Positions 34,145 through 44,959 of a stretch of DNA of 64,000 bases are shown piece by piece. Under the pieces are notes generated by a model, which was not told the origin of the DNA, made no database searches, and saw only the letters and a list, made by a program, of their open reading frames with translations. The translations under genes were made by a program, and so were the position numbers. This stretch comes from Bisporella sp. PMI_857 (taxonomy: Eukaryota > Ascomycota > Leotiomycetes > Helotiales > Helotiaceae), in assembly GCA_021307315.1 (NCBI GenBank), contig JAJSPD010000043.1, positions 1 through 64,000 on the forward strand. The letters are read 5' to 3'. Every line of letters starts with the position of its first letter. Positions within the stretch are counted from its first letter, which is position 1.

Positions 34145-35589
34145 CTAGCAGTGAACTCAGTGCAACGCAGGGTAGCGTTGCTTCGCATAAGCAGGTTAAG
34201 GGATGCGCGTAATCGAATATTGATGGAAATTCCTCAGTTCCCATATATCTGACGAATTTCTGAGCTACTGATTGACACTCTCAGAAGCATATCTGTAGCA
34301 GGATCAAGATATAACACCGTCAGCACAGTTTGCGAGGAGTGGAAACTGTACAAAGGGCAGGGGTCGTTGACAATGACTTCAAGCCCAACCTCACTAAGGG
34401 CAATACAGACTGGGAATATGATAGTGGATTGTGTGCACGGAAGGGCGCCATAGAACGTTGCCAGTCTACTGGAACCACATATCATGACTCCACCTGCCGC
34501 CCGTACCTTAATTTATCCATATAAGTAGGTCACATGGAATGAATGATGTTATAGCCTGGTTTCCTTCTGCCTCCCTGCTCTACTTCTCCTACCCTCTCCT
34601 ACACTTAGGCCTTTCTTCTCCCACTGTCATGGACTAATACTTCCGCAATTTCCGAACATCTTTGGTATTTCTAGCTCTTCCATGATGCTATCCTCGACTT
34701 TCGCCTTACCGGAGCTACTATGTCATCGTTCTATTCGTGTTCTAAAGAACTTCTGCCATTTCACGCTGGTCTATGAAATTATATCATTTTTAACCTTTTG
34801 TATATGTGCAGATCAAGAGGAAGAAGCGGAATGTAGTGTGTGCGACAGGAGTGAAAGATTTTCCTAGCGAGGAGAAAGATAGTGCGGAGGAGAGTAGGCC
34901 TCAAATTGGAAAGGAAGGGAAAAGTAGTAAAAGAATGAAGAACGAAGTCTAGCCGTGATATGGGTGAGATTTAGTCCTCAGCTTTGAATCCGAGTGGTGT
35001 GTCTCATTGAGTATGATTTCTGGTCCTTGGGTAAAACATTATAGCTTCTATTCTTAATCCCAATGTGATTCGAGGTTCAGCTGATTAGGCTGTATCGCTA
35101 GGGGTCCACAGCATTTTGAAAATATATGGTAGGTCTTGTTCATTGCATCGTAAGAAATTTAAAGGGAAAATAAATGGTAAGAGGCGTGATTAGTGTCTTG
35201 TTGCTTAAGTAGAAGGTTGCAGTCAGTTAGTGTTACTAAATAATGTCCCCTCCAATGCACGCAGTCAAAACTTCCAATTTAAATAGTGCCTGTCAACGAA
35301 TCATAGCGCAGTATTTCAGATACGCAAATATTTAGCTCGTTTTGCGTATGTTGCATATGTCGAGATCACAGATCAGTTAGTAGTCGCGGTATTATTTCCA
35401 TTATCAGGCGACCTTCTCATAAATACCGGCCAAAAAGAGACCGCCCTCAGAACAGAAGCACATAAGCCCGCCATAACATTTAGCTACCAACAACTACCCA
35501 CCCCAAATTCTTTATATTCCTTTCCGCCACCTACAAAAAGCATCACAGAGACTCCCATCGAGGCCTCAGAACCCGAAACAGCACACGCC
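34145..35589. other. Spacer
   Basis: No supported gene in 1.4 kb. A pyrimidine-rich patch lies at about 34560-34625. The right end (35440-35589) has a CA-rich leader typical of the following gene. Confidence 0.4.
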
Positions 35590-35916
35590 ATGGCCGACGT
35601 CCCCTTGACAGATATCAGAGAAGCTCACAGCCCACCACCACCCTACAGATCCGGCTCGCTCCCTTCTTACCACTCCCCGGAACCTGCTTCCCCCTCGCCA
35701 GAGCTAGCCCAGGGCCAAGCACCTCGACGTGTTGCCCCCCAGGAGTTCAGCCCGCCGGAGAACCATCACGGTGGTGCCATGCATGATGGCGAAAATGAGC
35801 GGTCGGCTTTGGACAGATTGCGCAGCGTCTTGTTTCCTTTGTGCTTGGTTGTCGGCTGTATCCTGTTTGTGATTCTGCTTCCTATTGCTGTTTATAAGTG
35901 GTGGCTGGGCTTGTAG
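35590..35916 (+). CDS. Small tail-anchored membrane protein with PY motifs
   Basis: A 108-residue single-exon gene with ATG inside CCATGG. Residues 1-75 are Pro/Ser/His rich and contain PPPPY at 15-19 and LPSY at 24-27, the two forms of PY motif bound by WW domains of Nedd4/Rsp5 ubiquitin ligases. A single hydrophobic helix (about 80-102, LFPLCLVVGCILFVILLPIA) lies near the end, followed by a short basic/aromatic tail (YKWWLGL). There is no signal peptide, so the orientation should be cytosolic N-terminus with a C-terminal anchor. This is the make-up of small Rsp5 adaptors (compare yeast Bsd2/Tre or Ear1 types in concept only). No ortholog was recognised; adaptor function is inference. Confidence 0.65.
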   Translation: MADVPLTDIREAHSPPPPYRSGSLPSYHSPEPASPSPELAQGQAPRRVAPQEFSPPENHHGGAMHDGENERSALDRLRSVLFPLCLVVGCILFVILLPIAVYKWWLGL

Positions 35917-37294
35917 GTGTGATGTGATCTTCTTTGGCTGTTGAGGAGGGAGGGCTGGTATCTTTATAAGAGATACTTGAGGCGGGCAACAACCAAACGC
36001 ATTGGAGGGGGTGACGGGAGTTTTAGCATTGAAATGGCTTTGAAACAGGGGACAGCTGTGGAGGAACCGACTTAAGGATCGATAAGGGATGGTCAGTGAG
36101 CATGGATTGGTATTCAAAATTATTACTCGGCTGATGCCTGTTATTGGTGTCACAGAGTACATGGTGTAGGGATCGCAAAGGGTTGACGATAGTGGCAAGC
36201 TTTATTCCCTCAGCACCTGTCCTTAACCTCCATCCCAAATAAGAGACGTTGGTAGCCTCTACACTAGTATCATGAACATATCCGCAAACATCTCTTTATT
36301 GAAGTTGAGGTATACCTCATCTTTGTACCTCTTTGGGAGGTCTCCTGAAAGTCCTTCAGGTAGTAGCCAACCCTGTCCCATAAAGCAATTATGGATCACT
36401 TCTTCTATCTTGAGACCTTCACACATGCGTCTGAACTGTCTTCCACAGCTAGCAGAGGTGAGTGTTGGCTCCTACCTCTATGGTAATACCAACCAGGGCC
36501 AGACATTCAGCCACCAATGCAAGGACCAACAGACAATGACTCGTTGTAACATGGCCAATTTGACGGTGCCATTCACCGGATTGCGTTCGCCAAGGTGGCA
36601 TTATCTTTTCATAGATTTTGTAGATTCAATATCATGGAGGGCATGCATTGATGCTATTTGTGAAAGAGATACTTGCTGGGGCTGACTGAGAACTGGGTCG
36701 GTGTTGAAGTTCCTGAACTTGCTGTCCTTGCCAGCACTGAACTCTGCAAATGGAGACATGGTTACTCCTGAATATGCTTCTGTTAGGCTAAGTCAGTTGG
36801 AATAATAGAAATCCATTGAAGCAGCACTTCTAGATTTTCAATTACTGCAGGATGATTGTTCTTGACAACCAAATATAATTTGAGAAGAGACTGAGGACGG
36901 AGGTGTCCTTTCTTTTGTGAAAGGAAGCTGCATTCAGGAATTGCAAAGATGAAATCCAGACTTACGATCATCTTCTGTGACTAAGCTACTCAATAATTAT
37001 GCGTAATTCTTATACAAATTTGTTCCTTTGCAAGGTCTAAGGTGGGGTCTCGTGACCCTGCTTCAGGGGCTCGGGTAGTGGGCCAATAAACGGTCACCTT
37101 CTCAAGTAACAACAACCACCCATACTTGCAAGACCTGCAAACACAACGTCGGTGTATTGGAACTCAATACCCGCGATAACAGGATCTTGATTGCTTATTG
37201 CCTAGGAAGACAATATCTAAGACTTAGTAAGCTCTATCAATAAAATTTCTTCACGTCTTGAAACTGAACGCAATATAGCTTGTCGCATGTCAAG
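35917..37294. other. Spacer
   Basis: A 137-codon open frame at 36272-36685 (plus strand) has no recognisable domain and ordinary composition; I do not call it a gene. The rest holds 3' and 5' flanks. Confidence 0.4.
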
Positions 37295-38588
37295 ATGGGA
37301 CTTGCACGCCTAGCCAAATCTCTCGTAAAGGGAACCTCGAACAACAATTCCTCCTCACGCCAAGGAGACGACGGTCAAAATCAATTCCGGCTTTATCCAT
37401 CCCTCATCGCTTCTGTCCTGTCTGGTGTACCACTTGCCAATGCTCATCAAACGGCGTTGACTATCATGGACGGTATCGAGACGGTTAATGGACCTGCTGG
37501 ACTACTGGCTAATTCTCCCGTAACACTTGTGGACTTCCATAAGTTTGCTTCGCTTATTACTGAGCTTCGCGAGAAGGTCTGGGAGAACGCTCTACCCAAG
37601 GGGCAGCTCCTTTACGTCAAGTACTACATTCATCCAATCCGGAAGGATTCAAGCAACTTGTCGTTCAATGGAGTGAGCTTTGTCGCTGGTACTTTGAACC
37701 CCCGTAACCCTCCTTGTGCTTTGCTTTCCGTCAATCACCAGTCCAGAAAGATTGCGTTGAAACACTTTGCTGAGTAAGTAAAGCATCCTCAACTTACCTA
37801 CGTTTATTGAATTTCTGGAGGCATTTGCGTGCTGAAAGCTGACATGTATTCTTAGTGAACTCGAGTTGGAAAATCACAACGGTCGAACCACCATTAAGAA
37901 GTACAAGACCCTCAGATACAATGCCGAGGATGACGTTTTCATGATCGAGGGCCTGGATGAGGCGACTTGGGATCTTGGTAATATCCAGGGCCCCGGGTTG
38001 CTTGGAAGCATCAAGTTCGTCACAAGTCACATCCGCAAGCTCGCCATTTGCTTGGCAGACTGCGAGTTCAGTAGCCATCTCGTCCTTAACCTCTTGAGAC
38101 GCTTCACCAATCTTGACACGGTTATTCTCATTCCATCCGGTATCAAGCAAGAGGATCTTGAGAAGCTGAAGGTCGACGATATTGGAGATTTGATTGAGTT
38201 GGGCACTATGTGCGACGAGTGTGAAGGTCAGGTTAGACTTAATTTTGGTATGCCACTTACCCACCTCGGTGCACTTGCTCAGCAAGAGAATTAAAGCTAA
38301 TGATTGAATATAGGCATGATTGAAAGCTTGTTCACCGACCAAGAAACTCAGGCGGTTGAGACTATCGGACACAGCCTTACGAAGGTCCTAGAGAGATCTC
38401 ACCAGGAGTTGGATGCCGTTGTTCGCCTGATGAAGCATATCCGCATCGTGCCCTTGCAAAAGATAGAGATCAAGCTCATGGGATATCCTAATCTTCTGAG
38501 AACTTACCTCATCGAAAAGTATAATGCCGGAGAACTTGTCGTAGAGGACGAAGATGAGATTGACTACGACACGATGCTGGTCCAATAG
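37295..38588 (+). CDS. 2EXR domain protein (third copy, three exons)
   Basis: Exons 37295-37773, 37856-38247 and 38314-38588 give 381 residues. Introns are 82 and 66 bp (donors GTAAGT and GTATGC; the second contains a GCTAATG branch-like site), with agreeing phases that join FAD to ELEVEN and NFG to MIESLF. The ATG at 37295 is the first in frame. The 2EXR segment starts near residue 81: FHKFASLITELREKVWENALP, then SFVAGTLNPRNPPCALLSVNHQSRK. Downstream, IRKLAICLADCEF and RRFTNLDTVILIPSG are the usual later blocks of the family. Intron positions differ from the tandem pair at 22-25 kb, so this is an older paralog. Ends with an acidic segment (VVEDEDEIDYD). Function unknown. Confidence 0.85.
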
Positions 38589-39851
38589 GAAAGGATCAGC
38601 GAATGGAGTATAAAGGCTGCGGGAATGTCTTCTACGGACGGGTCTCTAAGATGCCGCGTCTATGGGAGCGATTGATATCGTGATGATTATCAGTCCTGCG
38701 TCTTGCATTACGTTGTACTCGGGTTTGCGTATAGAACTCAATCACTGCCTGAAATACATGATATGCATCACCTCCCTCTTTCTCTCTTTCTTGCCAACGC
38801 CTCTAACTACACCTTTCGTACAGCTTAGACTTTGTTTTTGATAACAATGATCCATAATTACTTAAGATTCGTATTCCCAACAGCTTCTAAGGAGCTACAC
38901 CATCTATAACTGAATTCAGCCGAGCCACATTGGCACGATCCATTTCTATATTTGTTTCGCCTTCCCTGTAGAGATCTCCAAAGATATTAAACCGGCCTAT
39001 AGAAGCCTTGCCAACACGCACCCTGCTATATTTGTTATTTATATAGCGAATTGGTATTTTTCAAGATCTGAATTAGCCATGTGGAGGAATCATCGATCAA
39101 GACGTCGCAGAGCATTGTAGTCGGAAGCTTCTTGAAGCGGGTAAATTCTGCGAAGAAATATGCAACGGCTCTTTGATCGGTCGATGGAGAATGGAGTTTT
39201 CTAGCCGGCGGAGGAAGGTTCAGCTGTTGCTGTTGTATTACTAGATAATGGGTAATGGTTTCGATCGATTATGGTGGCTGAGAAGCTTGCAAGCAAGAGC
39301 TAGATGGGCGGGGATTCTCACAACACTTTCCTGTTAATATTCAATATGGCCTCGCTCTAACGGTTGAAGGCTTAAGTTTCAGGTGCTCTCCATTGATATG
39401 GTACCTCGAGTAAAGAGCCGACTTATTGTCTTGCATTGGGGCTGAATCTGCCTTGTCCTAAAGTATGCGGCGGATATTGCTCCCACTATTCAAAGTTGAG
39501 AAGCTGTCAAGCCACCGGTGGTTCTTTGGCTTTGATTTGTATCTCAAGTCGTGCTCAAGAAGGAAATTTCGAGATAGCAAGCAGCATATACCTGAACTAG
39601 GGCCTGTCTGAAAAAGGGTAAGCATGGTTAGGATGTAATTCCAAGGTCATAAAAGATTAAGAATAGTGGTGGCTTGAGATGCAATGGATATATAACAGGT
39701 ATGAATAAATACGAACAAAAACAATCAGGCAAGGGAGTAGTCGGGTAGATATGCCTTGCGGATAGGTATACCTGTATCCTTGGGCAGGTTGGTGTTGGAA
39801 ACGTGTAAGTGTAAAATTATTCCTTCACACACCTTAAAGGATATTACATTA
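38589..39851. other. Spacer
   Basis: No gene recognised. 3' flank of the 2EXR gene, then ordinary AT-moderate sequence. Confidence 0.4.
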
Positions 39852-39951
39852 CAGTCAAACCTGGTTATATCGGAACTCGTTATATCGGAAACCTCTATAT
39901 ATCGGAAGGTTGGTTTGGCACCGAGCGTTCCGATATAACCAGGTTTGACTG
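39852..39951. mobile_element. 100-bp MITE with perfect 25-bp terminal inverted repeats
   Basis: The left end, CAGTCAAACCTGGTTATATC followed by GGAAC (39852-39876), is repeated exactly in reverse at 39927-39951. The element is flanked by TA on both sides (39850-39851 and 39952-39953), the target duplication of Tc1/mariner/pogo-class transposons. Internally the left arm has a second TATATCGGAA unit. It is too small to encode anything and would need a transposase in trans. A related end lies at the right edge of the window. Confidence 0.9.
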
Positions 39952-41545
39952 TAATGAGATCGCCACAACGCGAACTCTTGATTATAACATTTGGTCACCT
40001 GAATCTGCAATGAGTAAATTACGGTTCTTCATACGTAAAGAGAGGGCATCATTCAGGCCCTCTTTAATTAGAAGCACTGTACAAGTGGTGTCTTGGGAAA
40101 GGTGGCTACCTGCACTTCTAACTACAACAATCAATAAGCATATCGTTTGAACGTCTAGTTCTACACTTTCCTATGCAGATTATCAAAGCATGCATCGTGT
40201 GTACGGCCGTGAATAAGGAAGGGAGATTTTGGTTAAATATGGATGACTCTGAGGCCAGAACAGAACTACTTGAGTATAAGCCTTGGTGGATCATCGTGTA
40301 TTTCAGTATACACAAATTTTTCTTCAAGTGATACCTCAATATCCTTACCCCTATCTCCTCCATCTTGCTCCTCCATCTTGCACTCTACAAATCAAATATC
40401 TATTTCTGATTCCCAGACCAGAGAAATCTTACAAGAGTCACATCTCTTCAGTCGTCTATCCAGAACCTGTTTGGCATACTTACTAGCAAAGCGTTGTACC
40501 GACCATGGCAGAATCCACAGCTATACTGAGTTTAAACTTTTCCCAAACTCCCTCAAGGACTCCAAGATGCGATGTAGAAACATAACTCAACGTGGTCCAC
40601 TTGTGGTGGAAGTGCTAATAGGGAAAATGTTGGGACTCAATGACTCTAGGGTGCCCAGCAACAATCGCGTCGCATTTCAAAAAGCATTGCATCTGCACCT
40701 GGTCCCCGTCCTACTGCATACCTGCTGAGGATCCAAAAAATTGCTCACAAAACTTGATAGCTTCTATTAGCTTTGAAGGGTCGGGTATCCTTAACGGAAA
40801 TTTTGGCATCATTCCAATAATGATGTTTTTTTATTAAAGAGAGTAACATTTATGGTTGTTAAGCTCACGGCCAGCTCAATGTCACTTCTATATGATTCTC
40901 TGGTTCCATTAACATGGCTTGCATCTCAGTGACGTATACCATACTATTTGAGAATTGTTGAGAAATGAATATACATATTTACATAACCCCCTTTCGTCCT
41001 TGTTCCGAATAACCGACCAATGAATATGCCAAGCTGATCTCCAAAATTTAGCGTGCTTGGCCCGCGTCCCAACCCCGTAAGCCTTATCAAGCCCCTGTAG
41101 GCTCCCTGCCGCTAAGATGCGCTGTGGTCAACAGACCTGAATATGGAGGTTGATGGGTTTGCCTTGGCAACAACAGCATCTTGTTTGAGCTTTAGCTTAT
41201 TATCAAAGTCTGTATATTATGTCATGATCATGACATTTTACCTCGCCTTGTTTTGTTTTGTTCTCTAAATTAGCAGCTCTGATATCGTCATTGTTGTCGC
41301 TGCTGCTCCCTTCCCTAATTCGCTGGTAAGCTTGGTTGCGGCGAGGCTGACACAGCTGAAATTCCAACACGCAACCAACGCGAGTCCCTGAATTCTGCAT
41401 GCAAACAACAAATTGTTAACTAAGCATTTTTCGATCTTTTCTCGTTCTTTCATATATCAAAGCAATAAACGCAGCTCAACTGTCTCTGCCACAGTTACGG
41501 CTTAGGATTTCATTGCACACAGCAGCCACACAACTTTAATAAATA
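39952..41545. other. Spacer
   Basis: A 161-codon open frame at 40243-40728 is not convincing (no domain, overlaps other open frames). The last 150 bp, with CA-rich sequence, is the leader of the PhoD-like gene. Confidence 0.4.
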
Positions 41546-44466
41546 ATGGCCGACCATTATCGCGACAACGTCCTCCATGGCTCCGAACACGATACCTATG
41601 CCTCTTCCACCCGCTGGCGCCATCAAGAGTCCTCCTCCTTTGCCAGACATGCGAGACCGCGTGCGCCAGACGGTAGGGATGGCAGCCAGGACCTCACAGT
41701 ATTCTTGAACAGCTCGAGGGTCGATGCGCCGCCCCAGACTTCAGGCTCCACAGGTCCGAGACATGCACCTTTGTCAGCCGGTGACGATATAGCACATGGT
41801 CCAGCTACAGTCAGTGGAGAGGATGCTGTTATGACGGAGCTCCCCAGTGTTGGACAGGGGATTCTGGAGGTTAAATGTGGACCATTGTTAAACTATAGAA
41901 GAATGGAGAATGAGACCTGGTATGGGAGTGTGCTGATTGTTACAAAAGGCGGCGGTGTAAGTAATCTCCTAAGATGGTGATTTTCTGGACCTGGAGCGGT
42001 GTCAAACAATGTTAAATAAAACCGTTAACAATTTTCTTAGCTATTTGAACGGCCGCCTCCTGTTCTCGTTATCACAGCTAGCCCGGCCAATATTGGAAGT
42101 TCAGGACATGCGCCAGCGATAGATGGGCCGGGACAGGAAGCTGCAAGCAATGAACCCTATGCGGCCTTCAATGGGAATTCGAGTTTTCATGACCCCGCAA
42201 GACCTGGTACATCGAATGAGGCGCCAAATGGAACAAGCAGTACAGAAGGTATGCAATTATCAAATCTCTGTATGCTGCAAGGCAGGATCCAGCAGATCTC
42301 AGTCTTAGGGATGTTGGAACTTTAGCCTTTCAGCAGATGAAATACTTCTGAGTCCGCCCACCAACATGGCGTCCAACCTAGAATCATGTTGCATCAACAA
42401 TGTCGAGTAGAGCGGTTAATAACATATTGCATACAGATACCAAAATTACCGCCACAAAACTTTACTCGGACCCGAACAATACATTCTGGAGGTTTGATTT
42501 GATCGTTCCTCTGCTGGATGTGGAAATAAGATGTGATTATTCGATACCAGGCCTTAGTTTCCCTGACAGCAAAAAGACCGATAAAAATAGCTTCTACATT
42601 CCTGCAATATCAGATTCGATGAGAATCATGTTCCACTCTTGCAATGGCTTTAGCGTTGGCACAGATGAGGATGCTTGGAGTGGCGCCGCTCTTTGGAACG
42701 ATGTCCAGCGGTTTCATAAAACAACTCCGTTCCATGTAATGCTTGGTGGAGGAGATCAGATCTATAATGATGGAATAAGAGTCTATGGGCCGCTTAGAGA
42801 ATGGACGGATATTGGAAACCCAATGAAGAGGCAGAAGTATCCTTTCCCGGAAGAAATGCGAAGGAGGTGCGATGATTACTACGTTAACAACTATATTCGG
42901 TGGTATGGAACAGAGCCATTTGCTACAGCGAATGGTCAGATTCCTCAATTGAATCTGTGGGATGACCATGATATCATTGATGGATTCGGCTCATATACAG
43001 ACGAGTTCATGAGATGTTCCGTCTTCCGCGGCATCGGTGGTGTGGCCAACAAATACTATCTACTATTTCAGCACCATCTCGCGCCTCCTGCAACCAGCTT
43101 CACTACTGCGGACAAGCCTCAGAGAAAACAGCTCGGCCTCGCTCCTACCCGGTCGAGAGAATCTGAAGAACCACGGCCTACAACAGCATCTACGAACGCT
43201 ACTTCTGGACCAGATGCAAGGCAATTGGAGAATACCTATGTCTTGCAAGAAAAGGAAATCGATTCTAGCTATATTATAGGTGCCAAGCCTGGTCCTTATG
43301 TAGTAGATCATTCTCGTAGTATTTATGCCAGACTTGGCGCTAGAATTGCCTTCTTTGGTATCGATGCCCGTACGGAGCGAACAAGACATCAGGTTAACTA
43401 CCCTGAGACGTACGATATCATCTTCAGTCGCTTGCGGAAAGAGCTTGGTGCAGCGAAGAACAGCTCCTCTCCTATCCACCATCTCATTGTGTTGTTAGGA
43501 ATTCCTATCGCATATCCTCGCCTGACATGGCTCGAGAATATTTTTAGTAGTCCACTTCTGGGTCCATTGAAGTTCCTGAACAAGCGTTTTGGGTTCGGCG
43601 GTGGCTTCTTCAACCACTTCGACGGGAATGTTGATCTGTTGGATGATCTCGATGACCATTACACCGCCAGAACACACAAAAAGGAGCGTCTGTTCCTTGT
43701 TCAGCAGCTCCAGGCTCTTGCGTCCGAATTCTCTGTCCGAATCAGCATTCTTGGTGGAGACGTTCATTTAGCTGCTATGGGCCGCTTCTACTCCAATCCG
43801 AAACTCAACATTCCAGTATCTAATGATCATCGCTACATGGCCAATGTTGTATCGTCTGCCATCGTCAACAAGCCACCTCCACAAGCTGTAGCGAATCTCT
43901 TAGCGCGCCGAAACAAAATTCATCACCTTGATCATGATACAGATGAGACGCTCATCAAACTCTTTGATAAAGACCCTGGAAAGACCTGCAAGACGAGTAG
44001 CTCGAATCATGTTACGATGCCAAGTCGTAACTGGGCTCAGATTACAGAAAACAAAGCGCTTGAAGGCCACAATGGCACAAACGGACATGTTAACGGTAAT
44101 GGAGTTAATGGAACTGGCGAAGCTCAACCGAAGACCCTCCCTCATACAAAGAATGGCCATGAATGGATTCACGCTGGTGAGGTTGATGCAGGTACTACGC
44201 ACAAGGTACGCAGTTTTACATGGGAACCTATTTTCAAAACATGCTAATTTTCATTCCAGGCAGCAAATGCAACTCATCACGGTAGAGATCACGACGGAAG
44301 CCTTCACGTTTGTATCCATGTCGAGAAGGACCAGCACGATGCATCCGGCCAGACACAGGGATATGGCGTCTCTATTCCTAAGCTCATCTATACCGGGGCA
44401 GCAAACCTGCATGTCAAGGCTCATGCGCCCGAGCTAGTGGATGCTCACCATGATAACTCTAAGTAG
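41546..44466 (+). CDS. PhoD-like phosphatase (fungal PhoD_2 type), N-terminal part frame-broken
   Basis: Readable exons: 41546-41956 and 42041 to about 42247 (N-terminal region), a core from about 42384 to 44205, and 44260-44466 (last exon, joined in phase 0). The core contains the metallophosphatase blocks: FHVMLGGGDQIYNDG, LNLWDDHDIIDGFGSY, and ILGGDVHLAAMGRFYS, plus MRIMFHSCNGFSVGTDEDAW, all typical of the fungal PhoD_2 family (PF19050), which usually has ~850 residues. Between the N-terminal region and the core, sense sequence continues but changes frame three times (see findings), and no GT-AG model joins it. A core-only product could start at the ATG at 42400 (602 codons plus 69). Family members hydrolyse phosphodiesters with bound metals; the physiological substrate is not known. 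Either the gene is being lost, or the sequence has small errors. Confidence 0.78.
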
Positions 44467-44959
44467 AGAAACTAGGTGAGGAGATGAGGTGTATGATAGA
44501 TGAGTGATGGAAATTGATTTGTTTTGAATAATGTATGTAATTCATGGGGGTTTCATGGAGAAGGATAATACCACAGCGTTGATTGTAGGTGCTTGAAGTC
44601 AATTTGAACCCATTGAATCATCCTTGAACTTTTGGCCTTAAGCATATCGTGCTGTGTCGGATTATGTTTCGATCTCTAGAGCATTGGGCTGTGTGATTGT
44701 CGGCTATTGAACGGGAAAACTCATCTTTCAGTATCCGATAGCCGTTCCCGGTTATCGGCTGGGAATTATTGAGCGGAGTAATCGGCGTTAATTCTAAACG
44801 CCTGGAGGCGGCCGCTCCACCAAAAGGGCCGTATCTGGCATAGTGTACTTGCAGAATATTGCTTGGCCTTGCCAAAGACACAAAACAACCTCATCCCCTA
44901 AAAGCAGCATCAAGCATACCCGGTCTCGAGCATCAAAGCTCGGGTCGAGCTCTTCTCCC
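44467..44959. other. Spacer with hairpin
   Basis: 3' flank of the PhoD-like gene and promoter of the next one. A near-perfect stem, CCGATAGCC / GGTTATCGG with a 6-base loop, lies at 44735-44758. Meaning unknown. Confidence 0.45.

Noticed and set aside
36272..36685. 137-codon open frame on the plus strand
   Set aside because: No domain, no splice support and ordinary spacer composition.
40243..40728. 161-codon open frame on the plus strand
   Set aside because: Ser-rich translation without any recognisable family; overlapping open frames in the same stretch make chance likely.
42247..42384. A single intron joining PhoD exon 2 to the core
   Set aside because: Every GT donor in exon 2 with a usable consensus leaves one base, while the only acceptor after the TAG just before the core needs phase 0; the skipped sequence also reads as conserved protein.
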